Below, piece after piece: positions 26,319 through 34,594 of a stretch of 64,000 nt of DNA. The translations under genes and the position numbers were made by a program. Position 1 is the stretch's first letter. Each line of letters opens with the position of its first letter. Source of the stretch: Companilactobacillus sp. (GTDB lineage Bacteria > Bacillota > Bacilli > Lactobacillales > Lactobacillaceae); NCBI RefSeq assembly GCF_022484265.1, contig NZ_JAKVLR010000001.1, forward strand, positions 310,001 to 374,000. Reading direction: 5' to 3'. The notes beneath the pieces are model-generated. The model ran no database searches. It was not told the origin of the DNA and was given only the letters and a program-made list of their open reading frames with translations.

Positions 26319-26504
26319 TTAACTATGAAGCTTGATGTATTCGAGAATTGTCTTTTCTTCTTCAGGAGTTGCCTCATATTCACCAGATTTGAGATTGTGA
26401 ACTCTTTCAACTGAAAGGTGACTCTCGAATGCAAATTGTGTATCATTCATATCTTTTTTCTTTTCGTACTGAATAATAGTTTCTGAAATACTTGGTTTGT
26501 CCAT
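26319..26504 (-). CDS. Small protein of the LBP_cg2779 type
   Basis: This is a 61-residue protein of unknown function starting MDKPSISETIIQYEKKKDMN and ending in a Glu-rich helix. The layout (DTQFAFESHLSVERVHNLKSG) resembles a compact helix-turn-helix: a helix, a turn with a His/Ser, then a recognition-like helix. I take ATG 26504 because GGAGG lies eight bases upstream; the ATG at 26519 overlaps that site. Similar short proteins are named after a Lactobacillus plantarum locus. It follows lepB on the same strand by 57 bases and has its own terminator. Confidence 0.75.
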   Translation of the reverse strand: MDKPSISETIIQYEKKKDMNDTQFAFESHLSVERVHNLKSGEYEATPEEEKTILEYIKLHS

Positions 26505-26560
26505 TTTCACGACCTCCATAAGTTCATCATAGCATTAAGATTTTAATTCCGTACAATTTT

Positions 26561-27220
26561 TTAAAAGACTGTCCATTTGTTAAGAGGCCAATAACGCCAT
26601 TTAACTTCACCAACAACTGATCCTTTTTTAATGAACCCAATCAAACGACTATCTTTTGAAACTGTTCGATGGTCACCCATTACAAAGTAAGTTCCAGCGG
26701 GTACTTTATTTGTCTTCTTAACTTTATTTAGATAACTCTTACTGTATATCTGTTGATATTCAGGTGATTGAGCCAACTGACTTAGTGTAAAGTTGTAAGT
26801 CCAACTATATCCCTTACCGGCATAGATATTGGTATCATTTTCCTTTAGCTTTGAACCGGCGTCGAGGAAGGGTTCTTTATATCTTTTTCCGTTTACGTAC
26901 ATTTTATTGTTCTTTGATACGATGGTATCTCCAGGCATTCCGATAACACGTTTAATGTAAAATGCACCCGGTTCATCAGGAGCTTTTAAGATAATTACAT
27001 CTCCACGGGATATCTTAGAATGCTTCACTGCAAGTAATTTTTGACCATCTTCAAAGGTTGGCTGCATTGACGGTCCGGAGACTCGCTCATTCGCTAACGT
27101 AAATTTAAACGCCAGCATTATGACAGCATACAATGCAATGGTCAATGCAATAGTCTGCAGCCAAAACTTCCAACCTGATTCTTGTTTCTCGGGTTGTTTC
27201 TTTTTATCATTTCTTGCCAT
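26561..27220 (-). CDS. lepB: Signal peptidase I
   Basis: This membrane-bound serine/lysine protease removes signal peptides from secreted proteins. The 219-residue product has a charged cytoplasmic N-terminus, one transmembrane segment (about residues 19-40), the nucleophile in SGPSMQPT (Ser51), the general base in FYIKRVIG (Lys90), and the late MGDHRTVSKDSR box. These are the B, D and E boxes of the family. GAGGTGAA precedes the ATG. It is the only type I signal peptidase in the window. Confidence 0.96.
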   Translation of the reverse strand: MARNDKKKQPEKQESGWKFWLQTIALTIALYAVIMLAFKFTLANERVSGPSMQPTFEDGQKLLAVKHSKISRGDVIILKAPDEPGAFYIKRVIGMPGDTIVSKNNKMYVNGKRYKEPFLDAGSKLKENDTNIYAGKGYSWTYNFTLSQLAQSPEYQQIYSKSYLNKVKKTNKVPAGTYFVMGDHRTVSKDSRLIGFIKKGSVVGEVKWRYWPLNKWTVF

Positions 27221-27338
27221 AATTCACCTCAAACTTGTACTACATAGAATATTACACTTTTTGGCAATTATTGGAAATAAAATGTAGTATTAAGGAATGA
27301 TTAAATTGATACGCAATATTAAATGGGGATAGTAAATA

Positions 27339-28100
27339 GTGAGTTATCTAAATAATTTACGGGAGCTTGCATCCAAACTCCCAAATTCAAGTATTTTCAA
27401 TGCACGTTTAAATTTCATGCAGCATATTGATGAAGCCTTATCTAAAGGGGAGCTTCCTAAGCACCAATTTATACAGTTTGAATTGACCTCTGAGCAAATC
27501 GAGCGCCACCTGCAAAATAATGTTGATTTTGAGAGTGATGAATTTGAATCAGTGGTCGCGCAATTACAAGAATTTGATACCCAGTTGGGAGACTTTAGAA
27601 CTTACCTCCAAAATAGCTACGGTTATTGGGCAACGATAACGCAACCGTTAATGTCAACATGGTCAAAACTTTTTCCAAACGAAAAATATTTAGAGCTAAT
27701 GGCAGGGAACGGCTATATCTCAAAAGGATTTCGCGACAATGGGATAAAATCGATCTGTACCGATAATTTAAGTTGGTCAAAGCAAAGTCCTACCGGAAAT
27801 GAGAAAATTACTAACGTTGAACAAATTGACGCATTAGACGCGATCGATAAGTATCAGACTCAAGTAGATGCAATTGTCCTAGCATGGAGTCCCGACCGTG
27901 AAGAAATTGATTTTGAAATTTTGGAAAAAATCCGTAAAACTGAGCTAAAATTTTTCTTGGTCGGTGAAAAATATGGTGCTACAAATTCTAAAAAATTCTG
28001 GGATCATGCGAAGATAATTTCAGATCAACGAATCGATGAATTGAATCAGGTTTATCCCCAATATGATTTAGTTCATGATAAAATTTTCTTAATACAATAA
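27339..28100 (+). CDS. Putative SAM-dependent methyltransferase
   Basis: This is a 253-residue protein from GTG 27339, with GGGGAT about 10 bases upstream. The N-terminal half is helical without a recognised motif. From about residue 105, KYLELMAGNGYISKGFRDNG resembles motif I of class I SAM-dependent methyltransferases, followed by an acidic CTDN at the end of strand 2. Motif IV would lie near DAIVLAWSPDREEID. The substrate is unknown; there is no NPPY-like amine motif. It opens a three-gene plus-strand run ending in an rRNA methyltransferase. Confidence 0.65.
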   Translation: MSYLNNLRELASKLPNSSIFNARLNFMQHIDEALSKGELPKHQFIQFELTSEQIERHLQNNVDFESDEFESVVAQLQEFDTQLGDFRTYLQNSYGYWATITQPLMSTWSKLFPNEKYLELMAGNGYISKGFRDNGIKSICTDNLSWSKQSPTGNEKITNVEQIDALDAIDKYQTQVDAIVLAWSPDREEIDFEILEKIRKTELKFFLVGEKYGATNSKKFWDHAKIISDQRIDELNQVYPQYDLVHDKIFLIQ

Positions 28101-28112
28101 CAGGTGAATTTG

Positions 28113-29090
28113 ATGAAAAAATTTATTTCCAGCGTCATTATATTTTTAGTAGTTCTTTTGGCGGCCGTCGCAATTTCGAAAAATGATGCGATCAAGTATA
28201 ACAACACAATGAATCGTTTAGGCATGAGTGATGATGCTACAGTTTTAAGAACGAATTCCAAGAAAAATCTTACTAATACTGTTAAAAAACTTAGTACAAT
28301 GGATCTATCTAGCTACCAGTTAATATTTTTTGACAAGAATAACAGTAGTTTTGGTTATATTTACAGCAATCATACTTTGCACAAACTACCAACGATCTCT
28401 GGAAGATATTTCTCAAAAACTGATTTTCAATCTGAGACCCCATTTGCAGTTCAAGGTCAACAATCAGACATTCCAAGCTATAAGCCGCAAAGTCAGGAAT
28501 ATATCAAATCAGATAAACGATATATCTCGGTGATTGGAAATATCGGATTCAACAATGCTGATATTTTGAACGAACAGACCTTGGTTTCGATTTCTCCAAC
28601 GCAACCAAAATCAAATAAAACCCTGAGTGATGTGGTGCCGGTGATCGACGGAAAAATCACATCATCCAAACATGATTTGAGTCAGCTAAAAAAAGTTATG
28701 CGAGTAAGTTCGACTCACAAATATAGTCCTCAAACTGATGACTTCAGCGAAGTACAAACTAACAGCAATGGCAATTTATATATCATTTCATTATTGCTGA
28801 CGTTCTTAGTTTCGATAGCAGTGGAAATATACATCTTATTGTCACTCAGATTTGATATCAAAAAGACGAAACTGACTGGTGATCTGAAGAATAATTACCG
28901 TAATGGCTTATTGATCAGATATTTATTATTCACGATGATTCCATATGCGGCAGCATTTGCGTGGAGCAATTGGAAAATTGTGATCATCAGTCATTCAACT
29001 TTCAATATTTACTTGATCCTATCCGTGATTGCAGCAATCGCGGTTGGAGTTTACCAAATCTATTTTGTAAAAAAACGGAGTGACAACTAA
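28113..29090 (+). CDS. Hypothetical membrane protein
   Basis: I do not recognise this 325-residue protein. ATG 28113 is preferred since AGGTGA sits five bases upstream. It has an N-terminal transmembrane segment or uncleaved signal (about residues 4-22). A roughly 200-residue extracytoplasmic region with Ser, Asn and Lys but no cysteine follows. The C-terminus has three hydrophobic helices, about residues 222-245, 262-285 and 290-315, ending in a basic KKRSDN tail. The topology suggests a small extracellular sensing or structural domain held by four helices. It lies between the putative methyltransferase and rsmF, each separated by fewer than 15 bases. Confidence 0.7.
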   Translation: MKKFISSVIIFLVVLLAAVAISKNDAIKYNNTMNRLGMSDDATVLRTNSKKNLTNTVKKLSTMDLSSYQLIFFDKNNSSFGYIYSNHTLHKLPTISGRYFSKTDFQSETPFAVQGQQSDIPSYKPQSQEYIKSDKRYISVIGNIGFNNADILNEQTLVSISPTQPKSNKTLSDVVPVIDGKITSSKHDLSQLKKVMRVSSTHKYSPQTDDFSEVQTNSNGNLYIISLLLTFLVSIAVEIYILLSLRFDIKKTKLTGDLKNNYRNGLLIRYLLFTMIPYAAAFAWSNWKIVIISHSTFNIYLILSVIAAIAVGVYQIYFVKKRSDN

Positions 29091-29092
29091 CC

Positions 29093-30445
29093 ATGACAGT
29101 CGTATTGAGCGAAGAATTTAAAAATAAATATCAACAGTTAATGGGCGATAGATCAAAACAGCTTTTTGATGCAATGGAATCTGACAGTCTTGATGCATTC
29201 AGATTAAATCCGCTCAAAGCCAACTACAAAAATGTCAATTTGAGTTTAGACAATCCAATCGAATACTCAAAGATTGGTTATTACGGAAATGTTGATGGCA
29301 ATGATATCGACCATCTGGCGGGATACGTTTATAGCCAAGAACCTAGTGCCATGTATGTAGCCGAGCTGTTAGCTCCCACGGAAAACGATACGGTTTTAGA
29401 TCTCTGCGCAGCACCAGGAAGTAAAACTACCTATTTAGCGAATATAATGCACTCTGACGGTCTTTTGGTCAGCAACGAGATAAACTACAAGCGTGCTAAG
29501 GTATTGTCGTCTAACATCGAAAGAATGGGAATCACCAATACCGTTGTGACTAATAATTCACCAAAGGATTTTGAAAAAGATTTCGAGAACTATTTCGACA
29601 AGATATTGGTTGATGCTCCTTGTTCCGGCGAGGGCATGTTTAGAAAAGATCCTGAATCGGTTAAATATTGGTCGCAAGAATACGTTGAATCTTGTGCTAA
29701 TCGACAAAAACATATTTTAGATTCAGCCTATAAACTGTTAAAACCGGGTGGCACATTAGTTTATTCAACATGTACATTTTCTCCGGAAGAAAATGAACAA
29801 AACATCGACTACTTTTTAAACGAGTATTCAGACATGTCATTAGCTGATGTCAAAAAATATTCAGGTATGGAAGATGGCAAGCCGGAATGGGGCAATGGCA
29901 ATCAAGAACTCACAAAGGCTCTACGGATGTTTCCAGACCAGTTCAGCGGTGAGGGTCATTTCATGTGTAAATTGGTCAAGGATGGAGAAAGTAGCGAAAG
30001 CAAAATCAAAACATTACCCAACACTATCAAAAAAGACGATCAAAAACTGATTGAAAAATTTTCAAAAGAGAATTTGAATTTTGTTCCTGACAAAAATCTC
30101 TTCAAAGTTAATGAATTCTTGTTCTCAGCTGCTAGTCTTGACCGACGCTTTAAGAAACTTCATGTGATGAGAAATGGTTTAAAACTAGGAGAATTCAAAA
30201 AAAATAGGCTTGAGCCCGATATCGCAATGATATTAGCTACTAAGCCTGAACGATTAAAAGCAATTTATGATTTAGATGAATCACAATTTAAAAAATATCT
30301 TCATGGCGAAACAATTATTCTTGACCACGAGCCAGATTTTTCTAACAAATGGATCGGATTAACTTATCAAGACAAATTGTTTAGTTGGGGAAGATATAGC
30401 AATAAGCAAATAAAAAACGTCTATCCCAAAGGATTAAGACGTTAA
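29093..30445 (+). CDS. RsmF/RsmB-type rRNA cytosine-C5 methyltransferase
   Basis: This 450-residue class I methyltransferase of the NOL1/NOP2/Sun family places m5C in rRNA. SAM motif I is VLDLCAAPGSKTTYLA. The two family cysteines are in VDAPCSGEGMF and VYSTCTFSPEENEQN, which are the catalytic and leaving-group residues. A C-terminal RNA-binding extension of about 130 residues resembles the PUA-like tail of YebU/RsmF. GGAGTGA precedes ATG 29093. The last 12 bases overlap the 3' end of fni on the opposite strand. Confidence 0.92.
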   Translation: MTVVLSEEFKNKYQQLMGDRSKQLFDAMESDSLDAFRLNPLKANYKNVNLSLDNPIEYSKIGYYGNVDGNDIDHLAGYVYSQEPSAMYVAELLAPTENDTVLDLCAAPGSKTTYLANIMHSDGLLVSNEINYKRAKVLSSNIERMGITNTVVTNNSPKDFEKDFENYFDKILVDAPCSGEGMFRKDPESVKYWSQEYVESCANRQKHILDSAYKLLKPGGTLVYSTCTFSPEENEQNIDYFLNEYSDMSLADVKKYSGMEDGKPEWGNGNQELTKALRMFPDQFSGEGHFMCKLVKDGESSESKIKTLPNTIKKDDQKLIEKFSKENLNFVPDKNLFKVNEFLFSAASLDRRFKKLHVMRNGLKLGEFKKNRLEPDIAMILATKPERLKAIYDLDESQFKKYLHGETIILDHEPDFSNKWIGLTYQDKLFSWGRYSNKQIKNVYPKGLRR

Positions 30446-31483
30446 ATCAATTTTACGTTGTTTAGCGTAATTTATTAAGTCCGTATCGTAAACGATAGGG
30501 GCTTTTTTGATATCTTGAATCGTCTTTGCACCGATTGCAGCCATGATGATCTTGACCTGCAAAGCCGTAGTTTCAAAGAATATCTTCGTTTCTTCTAACG
30601 AGTATTTCTGCAGATGGTGCAAAGCTAGTCCGGATATTCCAACTGCAGACGCGCCCATTCTCAGAGCTTTGACAATGTCTAAAGCTGTTCGGATACCACC
30701 AGATGCAAAAATATTTAATTCTGACTTAAACGCTTGTGCTTCAATCAGCGATTCAACTGTTGAAAGCGACAATTGATCTAAATAAGTAAGATCAAGGTCG
30801 TGATTTCTGGCACTTTCGATCTCAGCAAAGTCTGTACCGCCAAAGCCAGAAATATCAATATTTTTGACACCAAGATCTTTGAGTTGTTGAAGATTTTTTT
30901 GACTCATACCAAAGCCAACTTCCTTTACGATCACGGGAACATTTAGATTACCGACAATATCTTTGATGTTATCAGCCCAATAAAATTCTCGATCACCTTC
31001 AGGCATGGCCAATTCTTGGATGACGTTCAAATGAATCTGCAATGCGTCAGCATTGATCAAATCAACAGCTTGTTGTGCTTGTTTTGCGTTTGCCTTTCCA
31101 GACAGGTTAGCAATCACAAGACCTTTGGGATTTTTTTCTCGTAAAACGGTAAAACTTTTAGTTGTCTGTGGGAGTCGGAAATAAACTCCCATCGACCCAC
31201 TAGAAACAGGTATGTCCAATTCTGCGGCTAAAGTGGCCAGCTCTGAATTAAATTTTTGAGATTGGTTCGACCCTCCAGTAATTGCATTGAAATAAAAGGG
31301 TAGAGCGATCGGATTACCCAAAAAATCTGTCCGTAAGTCTACTTCTGGAGTTTCCAATTCAGGCAGAGCATCGTGAAGAAGGCGAACCTGCTCAAAACCA
31401 GCAAAAGATTCGTCGGAATAATATTTTTCAGCTAAAAATAAATGCTCAACTTTGCGTTGCATTTGTTCATCCTGTTTAGGCAT
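30434..31483 (-). CDS. fni: Type 2 isopentenyl-diphosphate delta-isomerase
   Basis: This FMN-dependent isomerase interconverts IPP and DMAPP at the end of the mevalonate pathway. It has 349 residues and a TIM-barrel fold. Conserved blocks include LPFYFNAITGGS, SSGSMGVYF, LQIHLNVIQELAMPEGDR, PVIVKEVGFGMS, DISGFGGTDFA, FASGGIRTALDIVKALRMGA and the C-terminal ALQVKIIMAAIGAKTI. It is the last gene of the minus-strand mevalonate operon and overlaps the preceding phosphomevalonate kinase gene by eight bases. It converges with the rRNA methyltransferase gene without a visible terminator. Confidence 0.95.
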   Translation of the reverse strand: MPKQDEQMQRKVEHLFLAEKYYSDESFAGFEQVRLLHDALPELETPEVDLRTDFLGNPIALPFYFNAITGGSNQSQKFNSELATLAAELDIPVSSGSMGVYFRLPQTTKSFTVLREKNPKGLVIANLSGKANAKQAQQAVDLINADALQIHLNVIQELAMPEGDREFYWADNIKDIVGNLNVPVIVKEVGFGMSQKNLQQLKDLGVKNIDISGFGGTDFAEIESARNHDLDLTYLDQLSLSTVESLIEAQAFKSELNIFASGGIRTALDIVKALRMGASAVGISGLALHHLQKYSLEETKIFFETTALQVKIIMAAIGAKTIQDIKKAPIVYDTDLINYAKQRKIDLTS

Positions 31484-32555
31484 GATCGATTATGTCTCCG
31501 ATTTTTAGTTGTAAGGGCGTAATGCCAACTTTTTTCCACTCAGATTTAAGATTTTCAATGTTTAAATTCTTATTGCTGATAACAATGCCACAATCTCCGC
31601 CACCAGCACCAGAGGTTTTTGCGGCACCACCCAAACTTTCAGCAATATCGCATAATTTGGTCAACATCTTTGTTTCTATATGAACGTCACTGAATCGAGC
31701 TAAGTCTGTCAACACTTGACGATAGCTGCTGATCATTTGTTTGATCATTTTGGCATCGTTGTCTCTAAATCCTTGGATCAATTGTTCAACGCTTTGGCGA
31801 CTAGATTTCAAGAAATGTTGATATTTATCCACCTTTTGAGCCTTAGTCAAAGCAATTCGATCGACCAGGATGGACGTTGAAGCAGGTGATCCTGTCCAAC
31901 CAACTACCATTTCTAGTTCCTTTGGAAGATGCAAAGGTTCGATCCGTAGATTTGGCCAATCAAGTTTGAGTAATTTTGAAAGGCTATGATTTCTGACCAT
32001 GTTAAAGACCCAGTTTCGGTCAGGAGAACGATAGGCAATAATACCACCAAATGCGCTGGCCGCAATATCGCCTAAACTGCCGTTTCCTTGGACAGATAAA
32101 TGAGCAATCGATGCCAGTTTATAGACGTCCATTTTGCTCAAATTAAGACCATAAAAGGAGCCTAGGGCTTTCACAACTGCAACCGTAACGGCAGCTGAGC
32201 TTCCTAGACCAAATTTTTTGCCGTCATGAGAATCTAGTTCACTAGTAACTAATAGATCATAATAGGCAAGTTTCTTATGTTTTTCGAGTGCATATTTTTC
32301 GACAAATTTGATTGCGGTCAAGATATACGCTAATTGACTTTCGGTATCGTCAAATACTAGATCAGTTCCCTGACGATCCCAATGGATGAGTTCTTTGTTG
32401 AGGTTTTTTGATTGAATCGTGCCACCATTTTCAGATTCTGTAACTGTGACAGTAACGTATTGATTAACAGATGCAATCACTGCAGGAAAGCCAGTTTCAA
32501 CTACGGCATATTCTCCTGCTAAATATAATTTTCCTGGTGATTTTCCTATGGACAA
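31476..32555 (-). CDS. Phosphomevalonate kinase
   Basis: This GHMP-family kinase converts mevalonate-5-phosphate to the diphosphate. I take TTG 32555, nine bases after GAAAGG, giving MSIGKSPGKLYLAGEYAVVE and 359 residues. An in-frame TTG at 32573 has no ribosome site in reach. Motifs are SPGKLYLAGEYAVVE at the N-terminus, the ATP loop FGLGSSAAVTVAVVKA, and the C-terminal TSGAGGGDCGIVI. The neighbours mvaD (upstream) and fni (overlapping by eight bases) complete the pathway from mevalonate to IPP/DMAPP. Also known as mvaK2. Confidence 0.93.
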   Translation of the reverse strand: MSIGKSPGKLYLAGEYAVVETGFPAVIASVNQYVTVTVTESENGGTIQSKNLNKELIHWDRQGTDLVFDDTESQLAYILTAIKFVEKYALEKHKKLAYYDLLVTSELDSHDGKKFGLGSSAAVTVAVVKALGSFYGLNLSKMDVYKLASIAHLSVQGNGSLGDIAASAFGGIIAYRSPDRNWVFNMVRNHSLSKLLKLDWPNLRIEPLHLPKELEMVVGWTGSPASTSILVDRIALTKAQKVDKYQHFLKSSRQSVEQLIQGFRDNDAKMIKQMISSYRQVLTDLARFSDVHIETKMLTKLCDIAESLGGAAKTSGAGGGDCGIVISNKNLNIENLKSEWKKVGITPLQLKIGDIIDHA

Positions 32556-32575
32556 AATATCATACCTTTCCAATA

Positions 32576-33541
32576 TCAGAAATATTGTATACCTTTTCCA
32601 ATATGAGCTTCAAATGTGGAAACATTTTGGACATTCTTGTCGAGATAATCCTTAACTGCTTTAACAGATTGCTTACTACAGATTATTTTAACATTTGGAC
32701 CGGCGTCAATGGTGACATAGGCTAAGAAACCTTGTTGACGCAATGTTTTGACAATTTGGATAATTCTGATCGTTTCTGGAGCGAAATAAGTATAGGGAGG
32801 TTGTGCAGATAACGTTAAAGCATGCATTGACAATGCGTTGTGTTCTGCGATTTCCCCGATTTGTTGTAGATCTTTATTTGCAATTGCTTGCTTAATTTTG
32901 ATTATCTCTGAAGCCACTAGTGTACTCCAATTTGAGTAAAATGGGGAAGTTTTTACTGATAATTCCATCCCTTTTGTCGATGAAATCGATTTTTCTGCTT
33001 CAGAAATGACCACTGACAGCAGCACGATATCAATATCAGGGTTTTCGTCAATTGGTTCTGCAAAGGAGGTTTCATTGCTATTTCCAGCAATCCATTCGAC
33101 GAATCCTCCATAGATTGAACGCGTGGCGGAACCTGATCCATTACGTGCCAAAATTGAAATTTCTTTATTTGACAGATTTAGATTCATAGTTTCATTGACT
33201 GACGCAGCAAGCGCAGCAAACCCAGAAGCAGAAGATGCAAAACCAGCTGAAAGGGGAACATGATTGGTGGAGTTGATTTGGAGATGGTCGTTAAAACCAT
33301 ACATTTTTCTGACGACATCTAAATAATTTCTGATTCTCAGTGAACTAGAATCGTCTAACAATTCATCATTTAAATACACCACGTCGTGGTCATTATCGAT
33401 AATTGTAGACTTGGTATCGGTATAAAACTTATCCAGCGTTAAAGAAAGGCTGCTAGTCCATGGTAATTTTAAGGCTTTGTCTTTTTTGCCCCAATATTTG
33501 ATCAAGGCGATATTTGTATATGCTCTAGCCGTCCTAGCCAA
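32576..33541 (-). CDS. mvaD: Diphosphomevalonate decarboxylase
   Basis: This enzyme makes isopentenyl diphosphate from mevalonate diphosphate with ATP. A TTG start at 33541 gives MARTARAYTNIALIKYWGKK, the normal family N-terminus, 321 residues in total, and an eight-base overlap with mvk like other gene pairs in this window. GAGGAAT lies upstream. An upstream ATG at 33562 has no ribosome site. Further motifs are LPWTSSLSLTL, PLSAGFASSASGFAALA and the YVTIDAGPNVKIIC block. All are as in authentic decarboxylases. Confidence 0.94.
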   Translation of the reverse strand: MARTARAYTNIALIKYWGKKDKALKLPWTSSLSLTLDKFYTDTKSTIIDNDHDVVYLNDELLDDSSSLRIRNYLDVVRKMYGFNDHLQINSTNHVPLSAGFASSASGFAALAASVNETMNLNLSNKEISILARNGSGSATRSIYGGFVEWIAGNSNETSFAEPIDENPDIDIVLLSVVISEAEKSISSTKGMELSVKTSPFYSNWSTLVASEIIKIKQAIANKDLQQIGEIAEHNALSMHALTLSAQPPYTYFAPETIRIIQIVKTLRQQGFLAYVTIDAGPNVKIICSKQSVKAVKDYLDKNVQNVSTFEAHIGKGIQYF

Positions 33542-34487
33542 TGTTTGATTCCTCGTTTTCATAAATAGATAGTGGTTGGATCCAAGTTTGCTCAGCACCG
33601 TTTTTTAAGAGTGCCTTTTGGACCATTTGTGCGCTCGTTAAATTGCGGGCAAGGCAAATGATGCATCCGCCACGACCGCCACCGGTGATTTTACTTCCCA
33701 ATGCACCAGCATTGTTGGCCGCTTCGATCATTGCGTCAACTTTTGGCACCGACAAATCCAGTTTGACTAACAAGTCATTAGCATTGGTAAAGAGTTGGCC
33801 TAAGCGTTTGAGATTGTTTTCTTTAATAGCTTTGATTGCTTCTTCAGTATCTTCACCTAGACCAGCTAGTTCTGGGCCGACAACTGATGGATCGTCATCA
33901 AAACTTTGTCGAACATCACTGACAGTTTGTTTCGTTTTGCCTTTGATACCAGAGTCAGCAATTACGATGAATCCATCTGATTTAAACGAAAAATGTTCAA
34001 CCGATTTATCACGGCTGAATTCGATCGGAAAATCAGAGATAACAGTTCGAGCATCTAATCCACTGGCTTTACCATGAGTGATGGTTTCAGACTGATTAAT
34101 ATGATCGAGCAATTGTTTTTCGGTTAATGGTTGTTTGAAGAAATCGTAAAATGCACGAGTGATTGCTGCGCCGATGGCAGCTGAAGACCCTAAACCACGC
34201 TCAATTGGTAGGCCACTTTCAATTGAGATTGCATAATGCAATTTCTGCTGATTCATTTCTTGATCAAGAACATCAACCAAGTACTTCACGCCTGATAAAG
34301 ATTCCGGTAGGTCAGTAATTTTCCCGACAAAGTAACTTGACGATAATGTGTTGTCTTGACTCTCTTTGATCCTTACGATCACTGGGATGCTAACGAGTGG
34401 CAATGCAATTGCCGGATATCCATAGACTACTGCATGTTCACCCATCATTATCATTTTCCCATGACTTTTTCCAATACCATTTATCAC
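33534..34487 (-). CDS. mvk: Mevalonate kinase
   Basis: This first enzyme of the lower mevalonate pathway phosphorylates mevalonate with ATP. I take GTG 34487, five bases after GAGGTGA, giving 317 residues beginning MINGIGKSHGKMIMMGEHAV; GTG 34496 overlaps the ribosome site. GHMP motifs are GKMIMMGEHAVVYGYPAI, ERGLGSSAAIGAAITRA and ITGGGRGGCIICLA. The operon order mvk-mvaD-pmk-fni is the common one in lactobacilli (mvaK1-mvaD-mvaK2). The promoter should lie in 34488-34594 between this gene and the divergent rexB. Confidence 0.95.
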   Translation of the reverse strand: MINGIGKSHGKMIMMGEHAVVYGYPAIALPLVSIPVIVRIKESQDNTLSSSYFVGKITDLPESLSGVKYLVDVLDQEMNQQKLHYAISIESGLPIERGLGSSAAIGAAITRAFYDFFKQPLTEKQLLDHINQSETITHGKASGLDARTVISDFPIEFSRDKSVEHFSFKSDGFIVIADSGIKGKTKQTVSDVRQSFDDDPSVVGPELAGLGEDTEEAIKAIKENNLKRLGQLFTNANDLLVKLDLSVPKVDAMIEAANNAGALGSKITGGGRGGCIICLARNLTSAQMVQKALLKNGAEQTWIQPLSIYENEESNIG

Positions 34488-34594
34488 GGCATTCACCTCA
34501 GTTTCTCTAAGAATATATTTTATACATACTTGGAACTTATTTCCACTGTGTACCGGTTTAACTATGATAGAATTTTTTTATTAGGAGACTTAAC

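Noticed and set aside
33643..34077. 144-codon plus-strand frame opposite mvk
   Set aside because: It is a Pro/Ser-rich antisense shadow of the GHMP kinase motifs.
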